Assembly (NCBI RefSeq): GCF_000024085.1
Contig: NC_013166.1
Coordinates: forward strand, 806,001-870,000
From: Kangiella koreensis DSM 16069
Lineage (GTDB): Bacteria; Pseudomonadota; Gammaproteobacteria; Enterobacterales; Kangiellaceae
DNA length: 64,000 bases
Reading direction: 5' to 3'
Below are positions 57,721 through 64,000 of this stretch, piece after piece. Made by a program: the position numbers and the translations under genes. The notes under the pieces are model-generated. The model saw only the letters and a list, made by a program, of their open reading frames with translations, did no database searches and was not told where the DNA came from. How positions within the stretch are numbered: position 1 is the stretch's first letter; every line of letters starts with the position of its first letter.

Positions 57721-58143
57721 CTAGTTGATTTGGACTGATTTTGTTGGCTTTTCACTACCTGCTTTTTTAGGTAAGTGAATGTTTAGCATGCCATCTTTAA
57801 ACTCAGCCTTGCATTGATCCGTATCAACATTGTCAGGCAGGGTAAAACTACGAGTAAAGCTTCCGTAAAAGCGTTCCAATCTATGCTGCTTTTCATCCTT
57901 TTCTTCATAGCGGCGTTCACCCTGAACGCTCAAGATATTGTTTTCAATATTAATTTTGACATCTTCTTTCTTAACTTCCGGTAGCTCTGCTTTAACCAGA
58001 AATTCATCTGCTTTTTCGATAAAGTCGACAGCAGGGCGCCACTCGTTACCGAAGCCATTCGACATTTCGTCAAATAAGCCTGAAACTGGGAAGTTGATGA
58101 AAGATTCGATATTTGAGAAAGGTTTCCACTTTGATAGTTGCAT
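57721..58143 (-). CDS. Hsp20/alpha-crystallin small heat-shock protein
   Basis: The 140-residue protein has the alpha-crystallin domain (residues about 38-130): RPAVDFIEKADEFLVKAELPEVKKEDVKINIENNILSVQGERRYE, the core FYGSFTRSFTLPDNV and the GMLNIHLPK strand. The C-terminal S-V-Q-I-N carries an I-x-I-like anchor. Small heat-shock proteins hold unfolding proteins for refolding in the cytoplasm. It is divergent from a universal stress protein gene, with a perfect FNR-type box between them, 61 bases from this start. Which gene the box serves is judged better for the usp side. The GGAGG-like ribosome site precedes the ATG. Confidence 0.93.
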   Translation of the reverse strand: MQLSKWKPFSNIESFINFPVSGLFDEMSNGFGNEWRPAVDFIEKADEFLVKAELPEVKKEDVKINIENNILSVQGERRYEEKDEKQHRLERFYGSFTRSFTLPDNVDTDQCKAEFKDGMLNIHLPKKAGSEKPTKSVQIN

Positions 58144-58204
58144 AATACACCTCCAAATTATGTAGTTTGCTATGCTAGACTAAACCCACCAACCTCCTGT
58201 CACT

Positions 58205-58245
58205 TTGATCCAGATCAAAATAATGTTAGGTTGAAAGGGTATAAC
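58205..58245 (+). promoter_or_regulatory. FNR class II-type promoter of the universal stress protein gene
   Basis: TTGATCCAGATCAA (58205-58218) matches the FNR consensus exactly. A good -10, TATAAC, lies at 58240-58245, so the box centre is near -41.5, the same geometry as at ompW (33.5 bases from box centre to the end of the -10). The predicted start lies about 37 bases before the usp ATG. Confidence 0.82.
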
Positions 58246-58289
58246 TAACTGTATCTATTAGAAACACCTGTTAGACAAAGGAGAGAGTT

Positions 58290-58745
58290 ATGGGTTCATA
58301 TAAGCAGGTCTTAGTGGCATTAGATCTTCGCAAAGAAGGCGAGGCCATTATCCAAAAAGCACAAAATATTCTAGCAAAAGGTGGCGACCTCCACCTAGTA
58401 CATGTTGCAGAACCCATCGAAGCGGGATTATGGGCTGGTGCACCGTTCGGAGCTGTTATTGTCAATACTGATGATATTGAGCAGGAAGCGATTAAGGCTA
58501 AGACTAAGCGAATTAATGACTTCGCCAAGAAACATGGCGTAGCTGATGACCATTGCCATATCAAAATCGGTAAGCCGTCACGTGAAATCAAGAAGTATGC
58601 GGAAGAGCAGAATTGCGATGTAATTGTTATCGGTACACATGGTCAACATGGCTGGGAGCTTTTGCTTGGCTCAACGGCCAATGGCGTTTTACATGGCGCA
58701 CCTTGTGATGTGTTATGTGTTCAGATGCGTAACCCGAAAGAGTAA
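58290..58745 (+). CDS. universal stress protein (UspA family)
   Basis: The 151-residue protein has the UspA fold: QVLVALDLRKEGEAIIQKAQNIL at the start, DLHLVHVAEP, and the ATP-binding-type C-terminal motif VIVIGTHGQHGWELLLGSTANGVLHGAPCDVLCVQM (G-x2-G-x9-G-S/T). AAAGGAGAGAG lies ideally before the ATG. A consensus FNR box and -10 element upstream point to induction at low oxygen, as for several UspA-family genes in Pseudomonas under ANR. It is divergent from the Hsp20 gene and ends at a bidirectional terminator. Its partner process is general stress survival; nothing more specific is visible. Confidence 0.93.
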   Translation: MGSYKQVLVALDLRKEGEAIIQKAQNILAKGGDLHLVHVAEPIEAGLWAGAPFGAVIVNTDDIEQEAIKAKTKRINDFAKKHGVADDHCHIKIGKPSREIKKYAEEQNCDVIVIGTHGQHGWELLLGSTANGVLHGAPCDVLCVQMRNPKE

Positions 58746-58759
58746 TGTGAGTATCGTTT

Positions 58760-58789
58760 AAAAAAAGGAGCTCATTGAGCTCCTTTTTT
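58760..58789. terminator. bidirectional terminator between usp and the RND gene
   Basis: AAAAAAGGAGCTC (58761-58773) pairs with GAGCTCCTTTTTT (58777-58789) around an ATT loop, with A and T tracts on both sides. Confidence 0.93.
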
Positions 58790-58815
58790 GGTAAAAATTT
58801 CTGCACTTTGAGCAG

Positions 58816-61308
58816 TTAATTTCTATTAGTCTTAAGTGGTTTAACCGTCACTAGCATCAGTGGCAATAAGGTTAAATTAAGGAATAGTGCTACCGCCATA
58901 GCAAAGCCTGTTAGTAAACCAAAGTAGATCGATGGAATAAACTCTGACAGTGCAAGAATGGCGAAGCCAACAATAATTGTTACACCAGTATAATAAATCG
59001 CCTTACCAATACTACCATGGCAACGCTCCATGGTTGCCAGATAATTATTATCTTTTTTGAACTCACTTTTAAAACGATGCACATAATGAATTGAGTTATC
59101 AACCGCTATACCAATTACGATCGCTGCAATAGTGATCGTCATCATATCCATTGGTACGCCCATCCAACCCATAATACCGAGTACCAATGCTGCGGAGAGT
59201 GCATTAGGAATAGTGGCCAGAATAGCGAGTACGAACGAACGGAACAGCACTAGGAACATGATAAGAATAGCAAGATAGACTACACCAATGGTCATAATCT
59301 GTGAGTCAAACAGGCTTTGAAGCATATTGTTATAGAGCACCAACATACCGGTAAAATGAACGTGCTCCGGTCTAATACTGGTTTCATTAACAATAAAAGT
59401 ATTAATGGTATCAATTAGCTCAGAGCGTTTTAAATTAGGATTAGTTTCTTCTACTCTAATATTGATACGAACTTGATCACCATCATCAGATAGATAAGGA
59501 TCGAGTAAGGTGGTGCGGACATCATCAGGCATCTTTTGATGCACCAAGGTTAAAGTAAGTTCATCAGGATATTCACCGTCGTTCATTTCCTTGAGAACTT
59601 TCGCTGTGGTAGCGAGTGACTGGACTTTGCCGGTAACTTCAAGACTATCGATGTAATCATGAATCTTTTCCAGCGTTTCTAGTTTACTGCGGGTAAACCA
59701 ATAGCCGGCATCATAACTGCCGCTATCAAATTCATCAGAAAATTCGTCTTCAAACTCATCCTCGGCGAACAGTGATTCTTCATTTGGGTCAGCATCAATA
59801 ACGATATCTAAAGGCGTTGTACCACCAAGCTGTTGGTCGATGACTGTCATACCACGATAAATTTCGGTGGTTGGCTTGAAGTAATCAATAAAACGGTTCT
59901 CGACTTTTAACTGAGAAATGCCATAAGCACTGAATAGCACCAGCAGTACTGCCAAAGTAAAGATGAAAGGCTTAAATTTCACACTGATGTTATAGATCCA
60001 GTGAGTGATTTTGTAAGTGATGCTGGAGCCGCTTTGATGCTTTTCAGTATTTAGAATCTGAATAAAACTTGGGAATACAATAAAGGTGATGATGAAGCCA
60101 AGTGCCAAGCCAATAGTCATAATCCAGCCAAAATCAATCACGGGACGGATGCCACTTATTAGTAATGAAATGAAGGCAACAATGGTGGTTAGTGCAGTGT
60201 ATAAACAAGGCCAATACATGGTTCTTATAGTTGCCTTGACTCGCTCCATTTGTGTACTGCTGGGGTTGTCGGAAATAAAGTCTCGATAAAAAACAACTAG
60301 GTGCACATTTAATGCTAATACGGTTATCAGCAAAATTGACGGGAAGTTGGATGAAATGACGGTTATTCGCCAGTCTAGATAACTAAGTAGGCCTGCCAAT
60401 ATAAGCACTGTAACTAAGCAAGAGAAAAGTGGAACAACTACCCAGCGAAGTTTGCCAAAGAAAACAAATAACGCAACCATAATAAACAGTAAGATGCCGA
60501 TACCAAATACGGTGATGTCATGCTGAATGAAATCAAGCATGTCATTGGTAATCATTGAAATGCCACCGAGGTACAATTCGGCTTCATCTCGGTAATCATC
60601 CATAATGATTCTAACGTCTTCTATGATCTGGCTGGTGCGTTCGGAAACTAGCTTGCTATAAGCATCAAACTCTTCTTCCAGTCGTTCAAGACGTTCTGAT
60701 TCTTCAGCTGAGAGTTGCTGCTGGCTTCGCTTTAAACGTAGCTGGTCACGGGCATCAAGCAAGCTAAAGTAGCGTTCATCACGTTCAAAGTTAACTTGAA
60801 GGGCACTGGTTTCGCCATTTTCTCCAACCAGCAGGTTGGTATAAAGAGGACTGCTCGTGAATTCTTCAAGAGCTTTTTGCTTATCAACACCTTTATCCAT
60901 CAGTGTTGGAATTTCAGCGGACAGGGCTTCTGCATCCAGTTTTATACCATCCAACAAAGGCACATTAAGTATACTGTTGATATTAGCAACGGTTGGGATC
61001 TGCTCTAAACGACTGACCAGGTCTTGTAATGACGCCAGTGCTTCTTGATCCATCAAACCAGCATTAGGCTTCCAGGTAATAATCAGGAAGTCATCAGAGC
61101 CGTAGCGCTCATTCACCTGACGATAAAAGTTTAATGATGTGTCGTTTTCTAGTGTGAGCGACTCACCTGAGGCATCCAGTCTAAACTTAGGCAGCTGTGT
61201 CGCTGCAACCACAGACAGTATGATCACCAAAGAGAGGGTGATGATCGGATGGTTTAAAATGAGTTTCTGATAAAGCCTGAAAAAGAAGTGCTCTTTATTG
61301 TGTGTCAT
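58816..61308 (-). CDS. RND/MMPL family transporter
   Basis: The 830-residue membrane protein has the RND layout: an N-terminal helix near 20-40 (PIITLSLVIILSVVAATQLP), a periplasmic domain (45-270), five or six helices (275-425), a second N-terminal-type helix near 450, a periplasmic domain (470-690) and five helices to the end. Motifs typical of the MMPL/HAE3 group are seen, such as GIGIAVDNSIHYVHRF-like VIGIAVDNSIHYVHRF in the last bundle. An acidic insert (EDEFEDEFSDEFDSGSYDAG) lies in the second periplasmic domain. Substrates of this branch are often lipids or hopanoids, but here unknown. It starts 15 bases after yfjD ends, suggesting one leftward transcript. Confidence 0.88.
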   Translation of the reverse strand: MTHNKEHFFFRLYQKLILNHPIITLSLVIILSVVAATQLPKFRLDASGESLTLENDTSLNFYRQVNERYGSDDFLIITWKPNAGLMDQEALASLQDLVSRLEQIPTVANINSILNVPLLDGIKLDAEALSAEIPTLMDKGVDKQKALEEFTSSPLYTNLLVGENGETSALQVNFERDERYFSLLDARDQLRLKRSQQQLSAEESERLERLEEEFDAYSKLVSERTSQIIEDVRIIMDDYRDEAELYLGGISMITNDMLDFIQHDITVFGIGILLFIMVALFVFFGKLRWVVVPLFSCLVTVLILAGLLSYLDWRITVISSNFPSILLITVLALNVHLVVFYRDFISDNPSSTQMERVKATIRTMYWPCLYTALTTIVAFISLLISGIRPVIDFGWIMTIGLALGFIITFIVFPSFIQILNTEKHQSGSSITYKITHWIYNISVKFKPFIFTLAVLLVLFSAYGISQLKVENRFIDYFKPTTEIYRGMTVIDQQLGGTTPLDIVIDADPNEESLFAEDEFEDEFSDEFDSGSYDAGYWFTRSKLETLEKIHDYIDSLEVTGKVQSLATTAKVLKEMNDGEYPDELTLTLVHQKMPDDVRTTLLDPYLSDDGDQVRINIRVEETNPNLKRSELIDTINTFIVNETSIRPEHVHFTGMLVLYNNMLQSLFDSQIMTIGVVYLAILIMFLVLFRSFVLAILATIPNALSAALVLGIMGWMGVPMDMMTITIAAIVIGIAVDNSIHYVHRFKSEFKKDNNYLATMERCHGSIGKAIYYTGVTIIVGFAILALSEFIPSIYFGLLTGFAMAVALFLNLTLLPLMLVTVKPLKTNRN

Positions 61309-61323
61309 GGATGAGTTCCAAGT

Positions 61324-62604
61324 TTAAATATCAGTTTCTGGTGCGCGGTAGAGTTTAGGCATAATACGCACAGTTTTAATAAGGTTGTCTTTGACCTGCA
61401 AAATTTCCATGGGGTAACCATGTAAACGTAATCCCGTGGATGCTTCAGGAATGGTTTCCAGATACTCTGTAATCAGGCCATTTAATGTTTTTGGACCATC
61501 AAGAGGTAGGTACCACTTCATGGCTCGATTCAATTCACGAATAGTAATGGTGCCGTCTACTAAATATGTCCCATCGTGTTGTGCTTGAATCTCTTTATTG
61601 ATGTTCGACATCTCTGTGGTGAAGTCGCCGACAATTTCTTCAAGAATATCATCGAGTGTGACTAATCCTTCAATATCACCATACTCATCAACCACTAAAC
61701 CGATACGATCACGTTTGCGCTGAAATTTCATTAGCTGCGTGTGTAGCGGTGTACCCTCAGGCACATAATAAATAGGATCCAGGAAATCAAGAATCGCTTC
61801 AGGTGTGGGCTCTTCCAGTTCTAAAATGCGGCCAAAATTACGGGCGTGTAAAAAGCCCTGCACTTGATCAATTTCTTCTTTAAAGACGAGTAGTCTGGTG
61901 TGGATACTGTTACGGATTTGTTCGAAGATATAATCCATATCATCCGTTAAATCGATACCCGCTATTTCGTTGCGAGGCACCATAATGTCGTCAACAGAGA
62001 CGGTTTCCAGATCTAGAATACTCAGCAGCATTTTCTGGTGTCGACGCGGAATCATTGCACCAGCTTCATTAACTACTGTTCTTAACTCATCTTGACTGAG
62101 ATGGTCCTCGCCTTCTTTGCCGGCATTGACGCCAAACAACTTCAATAAGCCATTGGCCAGAAAACTAATTAATTTAATGACCGGCGAAAAAATGGCGGAA
62201 AGAGGTTTTAGAATTGGTGCTGCAAAGAAAGCAATACGCTCAGGATAAAGAGCTGCTAGCGTTTTTGGGGTTACTTCCGCGAAGATTAGAACGACAACCG
62301 TTAACATTAAAGTCGCCGCAAATATACCGCCTTCACCCCAAAAGCGAATGGCGATGACTGTGGCAATTGCCGAAGCTAAAATATTAACAATGTTATTTCC
62401 GAGCAATATAAGCCCGAGAAGTTTGTCCGGACGCTTGAGCATGTTGTAGACCCGTTTGGCACTGTGGTCTCCATTTTTTGCTCGGTGTTTCAATCGATAA
62501 CGATTGAGCGACATCATTCCCGTTTCTGAGCTTGAAAAAAAAGCCGAGAGAAGTATCAGTAAGCCAAGAATGATAAACAGGGTGCTGGTCGACAGGGTTT
62601 CCAA
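61324..62604 (-). CDS. yfjD: CNNM/CBS/CorC-domain membrane protein (YfjD)
   Basis: The 426-residue protein has an N-terminal DUF21/CNNM membrane domain (about 1-180) with SAFFSSSETGMMSLNRYRL and LILLGNNIVNILASAIAT. A CBS pair follows (about 200-335, VDDIMVPRNEIAGIDL and DRIGLVVDEYGDIEGLVTLDDILEEIVG), and then a CorC/HlyC domain (about 345-425). CNNM-family proteins are linked to Mg2+/divalent cation transport. In E. coli yfjD follows ypjD next to ffh, the same order as here. It starts 3 bases after the ypjD stop. The RND gene follows 15 bases later. Confidence 0.93.
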   Translation of the reverse strand: METLSTSTLFIILGLLILLSAFFSSSETGMMSLNRYRLKHRAKNGDHSAKRVYNMLKRPDKLLGLILLGNNIVNILASAIATVIAIRFWGEGGIFAATLMLTVVVLIFAEVTPKTLAALYPERIAFFAAPILKPLSAIFSPVIKLISFLANGLLKLFGVNAGKEGEDHLSQDELRTVVNEAGAMIPRRHQKMLLSILDLETVSVDDIMVPRNEIAGIDLTDDMDYIFEQIRNSIHTRLLVFKEEIDQVQGFLHARNFGRILELEEPTPEAILDFLDPIYYVPEGTPLHTQLMKFQRKRDRIGLVVDEYGDIEGLVTLDDILEEIVGDFTTEMSNINKEIQAQHDGTYLVDGTITIRELNRAMKWYLPLDGPKTLNGLITEYLETIPEASTGLRLHGYPMEILQVKDNLIKTVRIMPKLYRAPETDI

Positions 62605-62607
62605 ACA

Positions 62608-63399
62608 CTAACCTCGCTGAAGAATGTAGTCTAGCACCAGCTTACTGCCAACGAATCCAATTGCCAGAATAATAAAGGCAATGATGCACAGCCGAGCAAA
62701 GCGAATACCACTTAAACGGGATAACTTATACCCGAGGTAAAATGTACAGAAGCTGAACCAAGCCAAAGCAGAAAGAATGATTTTATGCAGTGACTGAGCT
62801 TTTAATGCGCTATCCGGTTGCATAAAGCCGAGCACCAACGCAACACCCAAACTAATAATTCCCGAGAGTACCAAGGCCGATAGGAATTGCTCCATTTGCA
62901 TCAAAGGTGGCAAAAGTGGGTGAATGGATGCTGGTTTACTGCGCAGTTTTTTGTGCAGGAACAAGACTAAAGCACTTTGAAAAGTTGCTACCAGAAGCAG
63001 GCTAAATCCAATGACCGAGAGCCAGATATGCCAAAAGGCTAATGTATTGCCTTTAAGCATTAAAATATTAGGCTTCTCTGGGAGAAGATTCAGTAATGAA
63101 ACCACTCCGGCAAATAGACAGGCGTAAAGCATTAGGTGGGGTGTTTGATGACTTAATCGATAAACCGCTACCAATAACACCATGATTAGTGAAATCAGCG
63201 ATAAGGTATTCAGTAGCGATAAATTTTGCCCGGCGCCAGTTTCTATCGCCAAATAAAGCGCGTACAGATGCAAAGCAATGGGTGCCAGCGGCAACCATTT
63301 TCCCCATTCTGGAACTTCTTTGGCCGGGTGGTTAAGGCGGAGAATAAAAAATACCGCCAATACAAGATAAGAAAGCCCGGTAATTATATCGATTAACAC
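62608..63399 (-). CDS. ypjD: CcsA-like inner membrane protein (YpjD)
   Basis: The 263-residue protein has about eight membrane helices and belongs to the cytochrome c assembly (CcsA/CcmC) fold group, with the core segment FWHIWLSVIGFSLLLVATFQSALVLFLHKKLR and the later HKIILSALAWFSFCTFYLGYKLSRLSG. The conserved Trp and His positions of that domain are partly present, but the usual WWD haem motif is absent, so haem handling is unproven. Position next to yfjD and divergent from ffh matches E. coli ypjD-yfjD, where the pair is associated with divalent cation handling. It is the first gene of a leftward operon. Confidence 0.9.
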   Translation of the reverse strand: MLIDIITGLSYLVLAVFFILRLNHPAKEVPEWGKWLPLAPIALHLYALYLAIETGAGQNLSLLNTLSLISLIMVLLVAVYRLSHQTPHLMLYACLFAGVVSLLNLLPEKPNILMLKGNTLAFWHIWLSVIGFSLLLVATFQSALVLFLHKKLRSKPASIHPLLPPLMQMEQFLSALVLSGIISLGVALVLGFMQPDSALKAQSLHKIILSALAWFSFCTFYLGYKLSRLSGIRFARLCIIAFIILAIGFVGSKLVLDYILQRG

Positions 63400-63514
63400 T
63401 GCCTTAAGGCCTTTAGTTTGTTAGAGTTTTCTTAATCCGCCATTTTAGAGCAAATTAACACTGAAACAAGCGCTATCTATGAGAAATACTACAACAAAGC
63501 CACTTGCTTTTCGT

Positions 63515-63520
63515 TATAAT
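63515..63520 (+). promoter_or_regulatory. -10 element for ffh
   Basis: A consensus TATAAT lies 43 bases before the ffh start codon. No clear -35 hexamer is present at the expected distance, so the promoter call rests on this element and on position. Confidence 0.45.
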
Positions 63521-63562
63521 GCCCCTAATTTAATAAATGCCATTAATTTGAGATAAGCAACA

Positions 63563-64000
63563 ATGTTTGACAGTTTAAGTGATCGTCTCTCCGGTGCCCT
63601 GAAAACGCTAAAAGGAAAGGGCAAAATCAGTGAAGACAATATTAAGGATACGTTACGCGAAGTGCGCATGGCCTTGTTGGAGGCTGATGTTGCATTGCCC
63701 GTAGTAAAAGCTTTTATTGGTGATGTCAAAGAGCGTGCCATGGGTGCTGAGGTCGGTAAAGCTCTCGATCCCGGTCAGGCTTTCATCAAAATTGTTAATG
63801 ATGAGTTGGTCAAAGCGATGGGCGAGGCCAATGATGGCTTAAACCTAAGCGCTAAGCCACCAGTGGTAATTTTGATGGCAGGCTTGCAAGGTGCGGGTAA
63901 AACCACCAGTGCCGGTAAATTAGCTCATTTATTGCAGACTCGCGAAAAGAAATCGGTGATGGTTGCCAGTGCCGACGTTTATCGTCCAGCCGCAATCAAG
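63563..64000 (+). CDS. ffh: signal recognition particle protein Ffh, N-terminal part
   Basis: Ffh is the GTPase of the bacterial signal recognition particle and delivers nascent membrane proteins to FtsY. The window ends after 146 codons of a protein usually near 455 residues. The N-terminal helical bundle (MFDSLSDRLSGALKTLKGKG, REVRMALLEADVALPVV) is followed by the G1 P-loop GLQGAGKTTSAGKLA and the beginning of the G2 region, SADVYRPAAIK. The start matches the family, and a TATAAT hexamer lies at 63515-63520 upstream. It is divergent from ypjD. The GTPase core and M domain lie outside the window. Confidence 0.95.
   Translation, partial: MFDSLSDRLSGALKTLKGKGKISEDNIKDTLREVRMALLEADVALPVVKAFIGDVKERAMGAEVGKALDPGQAFIKIVNDELVKAMGEANDGLNLSAKPPVVILMAGLQGAGKTTSAGKLAHLLQTREKKSVMVASADVYRPAAIK

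Overview
The window is a dense stretch of bacterial chromosome, moderately AT-rich, with nearly all genes recognisable as gammaproteobacterial. Several neighbourhoods are conserved in that class: tesA divergent from ybbA-ybbP, holD-rimI, prfC followed by a TatD-family gene, and ypjD-yfjD divergent from ffh. The overall gene content (AST arginine catabolism, Na+/proline and glutamate-type symporters, a secreted-type S9 peptidase, a large TonB-dependent receptor, a PsrA-type fatty-acid regulator beside fadE) fits a marine, protein- and amino-acid-degrading gammaproteobacterium such as a member of the Kangiella group; the genus is an inference. No gene-free stretch exceeds 300 bases. I see no tRNA, rRNA, CRISPR array, transposase or phage gene.

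Layout. 1-5000: end of sohB, tpm, an S9 oligopeptidase, a lipoprotein and a DAACS symporter. 4960-7480: a BlaI-type repressor and BlaR1/M56 sensor operon with two near-identical palindromic operators. 7490-12870: arginine succinyltransferase pathway, with astA-astD-astB leftward and astC divergent. 12920-17710: ompW behind two FNR-type boxes, tesA, and the ybbA-ybbP ABC transporter. 17870-25080: topA, pyrD, rlmL, a lysine/alanine repeat histone-like protein and a small thioredoxin-fold protein. 25290-30890: psrA with its own operator, fadE, a short LeuA-type synthase, a HolD-like gene and rimI. 30890-44910: a MASE3-PAS-GAF-PAS-GGDEF-EAL protein, a mechanosensitive channel, prfC, a TatD hydrolase, a TonB-dependent receptor, an orphan GspE/PilB-type ATPase and mltF. 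45070-48966: purL.

48970-51660 is the only clearly accessory part. It holds a palindromic element, a HEPN-like protein gene, an unrecognised 251-aa gene, and two small membrane-protein genes. A 100-bp imperfect hairpin between the first two genes has the layout of an integron attC site. After it come an EAL phosphodiesterase, gshA, putP with a GNAT acetyltransferase, purT, a small heat-shock protein divergent from a universal-stress protein with a perfect FNR box, an RND/MMPL exporter, yfjD, ypjD and the start of ffh.

Regulatory themes visible in the DNA are: oxygen control (FNR-type boxes at matching distances from -10 elements before ompW and the usp gene), fatty-acid control (PsrA box on its own promoter, fadE downstream), BlaI-type derepression, and c-di-GMP breakdown (two EAL proteins, one attached to a degenerate GGDEF domain).
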